Positions 61,833-64,000 of a DNA stretch of 64,000 bases are shown here, piece by piece. The notes under the pieces are model-generated. The model was not told where the DNA came from. It saw only the letters and a list, made by a program, of their open reading frames with translations, and did not search any database. The DNA comes from an uncultured Rhodospirillales bacterium (lineage in GTDB: Bacteria > Pseudomonadota > Alphaproteobacteria > Acetobacterales > Acetobacteraceae), in NCBI GenBank assembly GCA_903928895.1, contig CAIYSR010000145.1, positions 1-64,000 of the forward strand, in the 5' to 3' direction. Each line of letters opens with the position of its first letter. Position 1 is the stretch's first letter. Made by a program: the position numbers and the translations under genes.

Positions 61833-63620
61833 ATGCACGCCTATCGCACCCATACCTGCGGCGCGCTGCGCGCCGCCGACGCCGGCCGGACCGCCCGGAT
61901 TTCCGGCTGGATCCACAGCAAGCGCGACCATGGCGGCCTGCTGTTCATCGACCTGCGCGACCATTACGGCCTGACCCAGTGCGTCTTCGCCGCCGGCAGC
62001 CAGGCCTTCGAGGCGGTCGAGCGCCTGCGCGTCGAAAGCGTCGTCACCGTCACCGGCACGGTGGTCAACCGCGAGGGCGCCACCATCAACCCCAAGCTGC
62101 CCACCGGCGAGATCGAGCTGAAGGCCGAGACGGTGGCCGTGCAATCCGCCGCCGACGTGCTGCCGATGCAGGTCGCCGGCGACGAGAAGTTCCCCGACGA
62201 GATCCGCCTCAAATACCGCTTCATCGACCTGCGCCGCGAAAAGATGCAGCGCAACATGAAGCTGCGCGCCGGCGTCATCGCCTCCATCCGCCGCCGGATG
62301 ATCGACAGCGGCTTCACCGAGTTCCAGACCCCGATCCTCACCGCCTCCTCCCCCGAGGGCGCGCGCGACTTCCTGGTCCCCTCGCGCAACCACCCCGGCA
62401 AGTTCTACGCCCTGCCGCAGGCGCCCCAGCAGTTCAAGCAGCTCGCCATGGTCGCGGGCCTGGACCGCTACTTCCAAATCGCGCCGTGCTTCCGCGACGA
62501 AGCCAGCCGCGCCGACCGCTCGCCGGGCGAGTTCTACCAGCTCGATTTCGAGATGAGCTTCGTGACGCAAGACGACGTCTTCAACACCCTCGAACCCGTC
62601 ATCGCCGGCGTCTTCGAGGAATTCGGCGAGGACCGCGCCGTCACCAAGCCGCCCTTCCCGCGCATTCCCTACGACACCTCGATGCTGCTCTACGGCTCCG
62701 ACAAGCCCGACCTGCGCAACCCGCTGCTGATCACCGACGTCACCGCGCACTTCGCCGGCTCCGGCTTCGGCCTCTTCGCCAAGATCGCCGCCTCCGGCGG
62801 CATCGTGCGCGCCATCCCGGCCCCCGGCACCGCCCACAACCCGCGCAGCTTCTTCGACAAGCTCAACGACTGGGCCCGCGAGTCCGGCGCCGGCGGCCTC
62901 GGCTACATCCAGTTCGACGCCGACGGCCCCAAAGGCCCGATCGCCCGCAACCTCGAAGCGGACCGCGCCGAAGCCATTCGCCTCGCCTGCGGCCTCAAGC
63001 CGGGCGACAGCGTCTTCTTCGCCGCCGGCAAGAAGGACGAAGCGCCGAAGTTCTCCGGCGCCGTGCGCACCCGCCTCGGCAACGAGCTCGGCCTGATCAA
63101 GGACGGCGACTTCAAGTTCTGCTGGATCACCGATTTCCCGATGTTCGAACTGAACGAGGAAACCAAGCAGATCGACTTCAGCCACAACCCCTTCAGCATG
63201 CCGCAGGGCGAGCTGGAGGCGCTGAACACCCAGGACCCGCTCACCATCAAGGCCTACCAGTACGACATCGTGTGCAACGGCATCGAGCTGTCCTCGGGCG
63301 CCATCCGCAACCACAGGCCGGACGTGATGATCCGCGCCTTCGAAATCGCCGGCTACACCAAGGACGACGTCGAGGCCCGCTTCGGCGGCATGCTCAACGC
63401 CTTCCGCTACGGCGCCCCGCCGCATGGCGGCTCCGCACCGGGCATCGACCGCATCGTCATGCTGCTCGCCGACGAGCCCAACATCCGCGAAGTCATCCTC
63501 TTCCCTCTCAACCAGCAGGGCGAGGACCTGATGATGGGCGCACCGGCCGAAATTCCCGCCGCGCGGCTGAAGGAGCTCTCGATCGCGCTGGCCCTGCCCC
63601 CGGTGGTACGCAAGGGGTAG
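61833..63620 (+). CDS. aspS: Aspartyl-tRNA synthetase
   Basis: This 595-residue class IIb synthetase charges tRNA-Asp. It begins [52 protein letters not shown] (anticodon-binding OB fold). Class II motif 2 appears as [32 protein letters not shown] and motif 3 as [18 protein letters not shown]. The bacterial GAD insertion lies between (about residues 280-420). Length matches bacterial AspRS, which in many alphaproteobacteria is non-discriminating and also charges tRNA-Asn; that cannot be judged here. I chose the ATG at 61833; an open TTG start at 61776 would add non-conserved residues. A stem-loop follows at 63685-63709. Confidence 0.97.
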   Translation: MHAYRTHTCGALRAADAGRTARISGWIHSKRDHGGLLFIDLRDHYGLTQCVFAAGSQAFEAVERLRVESVVTVTGTVVNREGATINPKLPTGEIELKAETVAVQSAADVLPMQVAGDEKFPDEIRLKYRFIDLRREKMQRNMKLRAGVIASIRRRMIDSGFTEFQTPILTASSPEGARDFLVPSRNHPGKFYALPQAPQQFKQLAMVAGLDRYFQIAPCFRDEASRADRSPGEFYQLDFEMSFVTQDDVFNTLEPVIAGVFEEFGEDRAVTKPPFPRIPYDTSMLLYGSDKPDLRNPLLITDVTAHFAGSGFGLFAKIAASGGIVRAIPAPGTAHNPRSFFDKLNDWARESGAGGLGYIQFDADGPKGPIARNLEADRAEAIRLACGLKPGDSVFFAAGKKDEAPKFSGAVRTRLGNELGLIKDGDFKFCWITDFPMFELNEETKQIDFSHNPFSMPQGELEALNTQDPLTIKAYQYDIVCNGIELSSGAIRNHRPDVMIRAFEIAGYTKDDVEARFGGMLNAFRYGAPPHGGSAPGIDRIVMLLADEPNIREVILFPLNQQGEDLMMGAPAEIPAARLKELSIALALPPVVRKG

Positions 63621-63684
63621 CGGCCCGGGGCGCCGAGAGCTTCGACCGCCGCGTCATTTCAGGGGAATATCGGGGGAAGCCCCC

Positions 63685-63709
63685 CGGCCGCCCCCACCGG
63701 GAGCGGCCG
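63685..63709 (+). terminator. Probable aspS terminator stem-loop
   Basis: CGGCCGC (63685-63691) pairs with GCGGCCG (63703-63709) around an 11-base loop, and a smaller GGGGG/CCCCC stem (GGGGGAAGCCCCC) stands immediately before. It lies 64 bases after the aspS stop and 20 bases before the 3' end of the convergent tRNA-Lys gene. A short AAGTCCTT follows, without a proper T-run. Confidence 0.5.
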
Positions 63710-63729
63710 TAAGTCCTTGGGGAAATTGG

Positions 63730-63802
63730 TGAGCCCGTCGGGATTCGAACCCGAGGCCCCAAGATTAAAAGTCTCGTGCTCTACCAGCTGAGCTACGGGC
63801 TC
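63730..63802 (-). tRNA. tRNA-Lys, anticodon UUU
   Basis: On the minus strand the sequence starts GAGCCCGTAGCTCAGCTGGT and folds as a cloverleaf of 73 bases. The acceptor stem is GAGCCCG with CGGGCTC, and the discriminator is A. The D-arm contains AGCTGGTAGAGC. The anticodon stem and loop are GAGAC-TTTTAAT-like around CTTTTAA, giving anticodon TTT (Lys). The variable region and T-arm read CGGGTTCGAATCCCG. The 3' CCA is not encoded, in line with the CCA-adding enzyme in this window. It converges with aspS. A likely -10 element lies 15 bases upstream. Confidence 0.97.
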
Positions 63803-63817
63803 GACACTCCGCCGGAC

Positions 63818-63823
63818 ATCTTA
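63818..63823 (-). promoter_or_regulatory. Possible -10 element of the tRNA-Lys gene
   Basis: TAAGAT on the minus strand resembles a sigma-70 -10 box and lies 15 bases before the tRNA 5' end. The expected -35 position (about 17 bases further up) holds only a weak TTCAAG-like match. The assignment is tentative. Confidence 0.3.
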
Positions 63824-63938
63824 CCGGCGGGTCAGGCGCCTTGAACGACAAGCCGCCCGCGCGGTCAAGAGGCAGATGCGGACGTCAGGTATCACGCGCC
63901 GGGTTGGCGGGACGCGGCGCGCCAAACATCAGTCAAAC

Positions 63939-63977
63939 CGACCGGTATGACCCATTCTCCATGGGTCATACCGGTCG
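63939..63977. repeat. Perfect 17-base inverted repeat near the right edge
   Basis: CGACCGGTATGACCCAT (63939-63955) and ATGGGTCATACCGGTCG (63961-63977) are exact reverse complements around TCTCC. The layout (long perfect arms, short loop, non-coding position) is similar to the hairpin of the dispersed element at 43893-43994, but the sequence is different. The right side of the window ends 23 bases later, so it cannot be said whether it belongs to a terminator, an operator or a third dispersed family. The 136 bases between it and the tRNA hold no gene that I can support. Confidence 0.75.
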
Positions 63978-64000
63978 AAATGACTACTTGACGTCGGCAG

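Noticed and set aside
61734-63425. Minus-strand open frame of 563 codons opposite aspS
   Set aside because: It is a shadow of AspRS. Ala/Gly/Glu/Val-rich low-complexity sequence without motifs, and aspS itself is unambiguous.
63730-64000. Possible integrated element or attachment site at the tRNA-Lys gene
   Set aside because: No integrase gene and no repeated copy of the tRNA 3' end is visible in the window; the flank on the 3' side is aspS.

Overview
The window is high-GC, densely coded bacterial chromosome. The gene families point to an alphaproteobacterium, most likely Rhodospirillales/Acetobacteraceae. The signs are the MoxR-DUF58-DUF4159 cluster divergent from DUF1285-NUDIX-CCA transferase, DUF1489 and DUF6111 proteins, a CheZ-type phosphatase, a membrane-bound ferritin (MbfA), a LivM-LivG fusion, and T-rich palindromes of a type I associate with Acetobacteraceae. 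This placement rests on recognition of families, not on a search. I see no phage, insertion sequence, CRISPR array, rRNA or replication origin. No stretch longer than about 200 bases lacks a gene.

Layout. 0-0.35 kb: 3' end of a Pro-rich hypothetical gene. 0.4-3.8 kb (-): peptide-type ABC operon with two permeases and a double ATPase but no binding protein. 3.9-7.8 kb (-): DUF1285, CoA pyrophosphatase, DUF6111, CCA-adding enzyme and an FAD oxidase. 8.0-14.7 kb (+): MoxR ATPase, DUF58, BatA/DUF4159 and VWA membrane proteins, all overlapping by 4 bases. 14.7-17.6 kb (-): TRAP transporter. 17.7-22.5 kb (-): branched-chain amino-acid type ABC transporter. 22.7-26.4 kb (+): 57-residue protein, glutamine amidotransferase, HutD, FAH-family enzyme, CinA-like protein. 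26.5-29.2 kb: two divergent MFS transporters. 29.3-30.9 kb (+): enoyl reductase-like MDR and an MBL hydrolase. 30.9-35.2 kb (-): RND efflux pump without an outer-membrane channel. 35.4-40.9 kb (-): the complete rod-shape operon mreBCD-mrdA-rodA. 41-44.6 kb: EamA transporter, GH2 glycosidase, CheZ. 44.7-49.5 kb: LLM flavoprotein, Kdo hydroxylase/DSP phosphatase/cytochrome b561 operon, MbfA, and a small membrane protein with a perfect FNR-type box upstream. 49.7-55.5 kb (-): a second peptide-type ABC operon with binding protein, two permeases, an M14 peptidase and an enoyl-CoA hydratase, but no ATPase. 55.6-63.6 kb: EF-G-like GTPase, DUF1489, a small Lys-rich secreted protein, ATC hydrolase-like, a degenerate SDR, ribonuclease D, an isolated lower-GC ORF, AspRS. 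The window ends with tRNA-Lys(UUU) and a perfect inverted repeat.

How the parts fit. Most genes are housekeeping (cell wall elongation, tRNA maturation and charging, RNA processing) or nutrient uptake (TRAP, Liv, two incomplete peptide ABC loci). The two peptide-type loci are complementary: one has the ATPase and no binding protein, the other the reverse. Translational coupling is pervasive, with 4-base ATGA/GTGA overlaps or a fixed 4-base gap between stop and start.

The least explained items are non-coding. A roughly 100-bp dispersed element occurs in two opposite-orientation copies, each between convergent genes; its hairpin arms differ while pairing is kept. A T-rich palindrome family has three copies. 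A motif ATGTTGCACYGCACA occurs upstream of both the RND pump and the cytochrome b561 gene. I did not find a convincing new multi-gene system; the best leads are in the findings.
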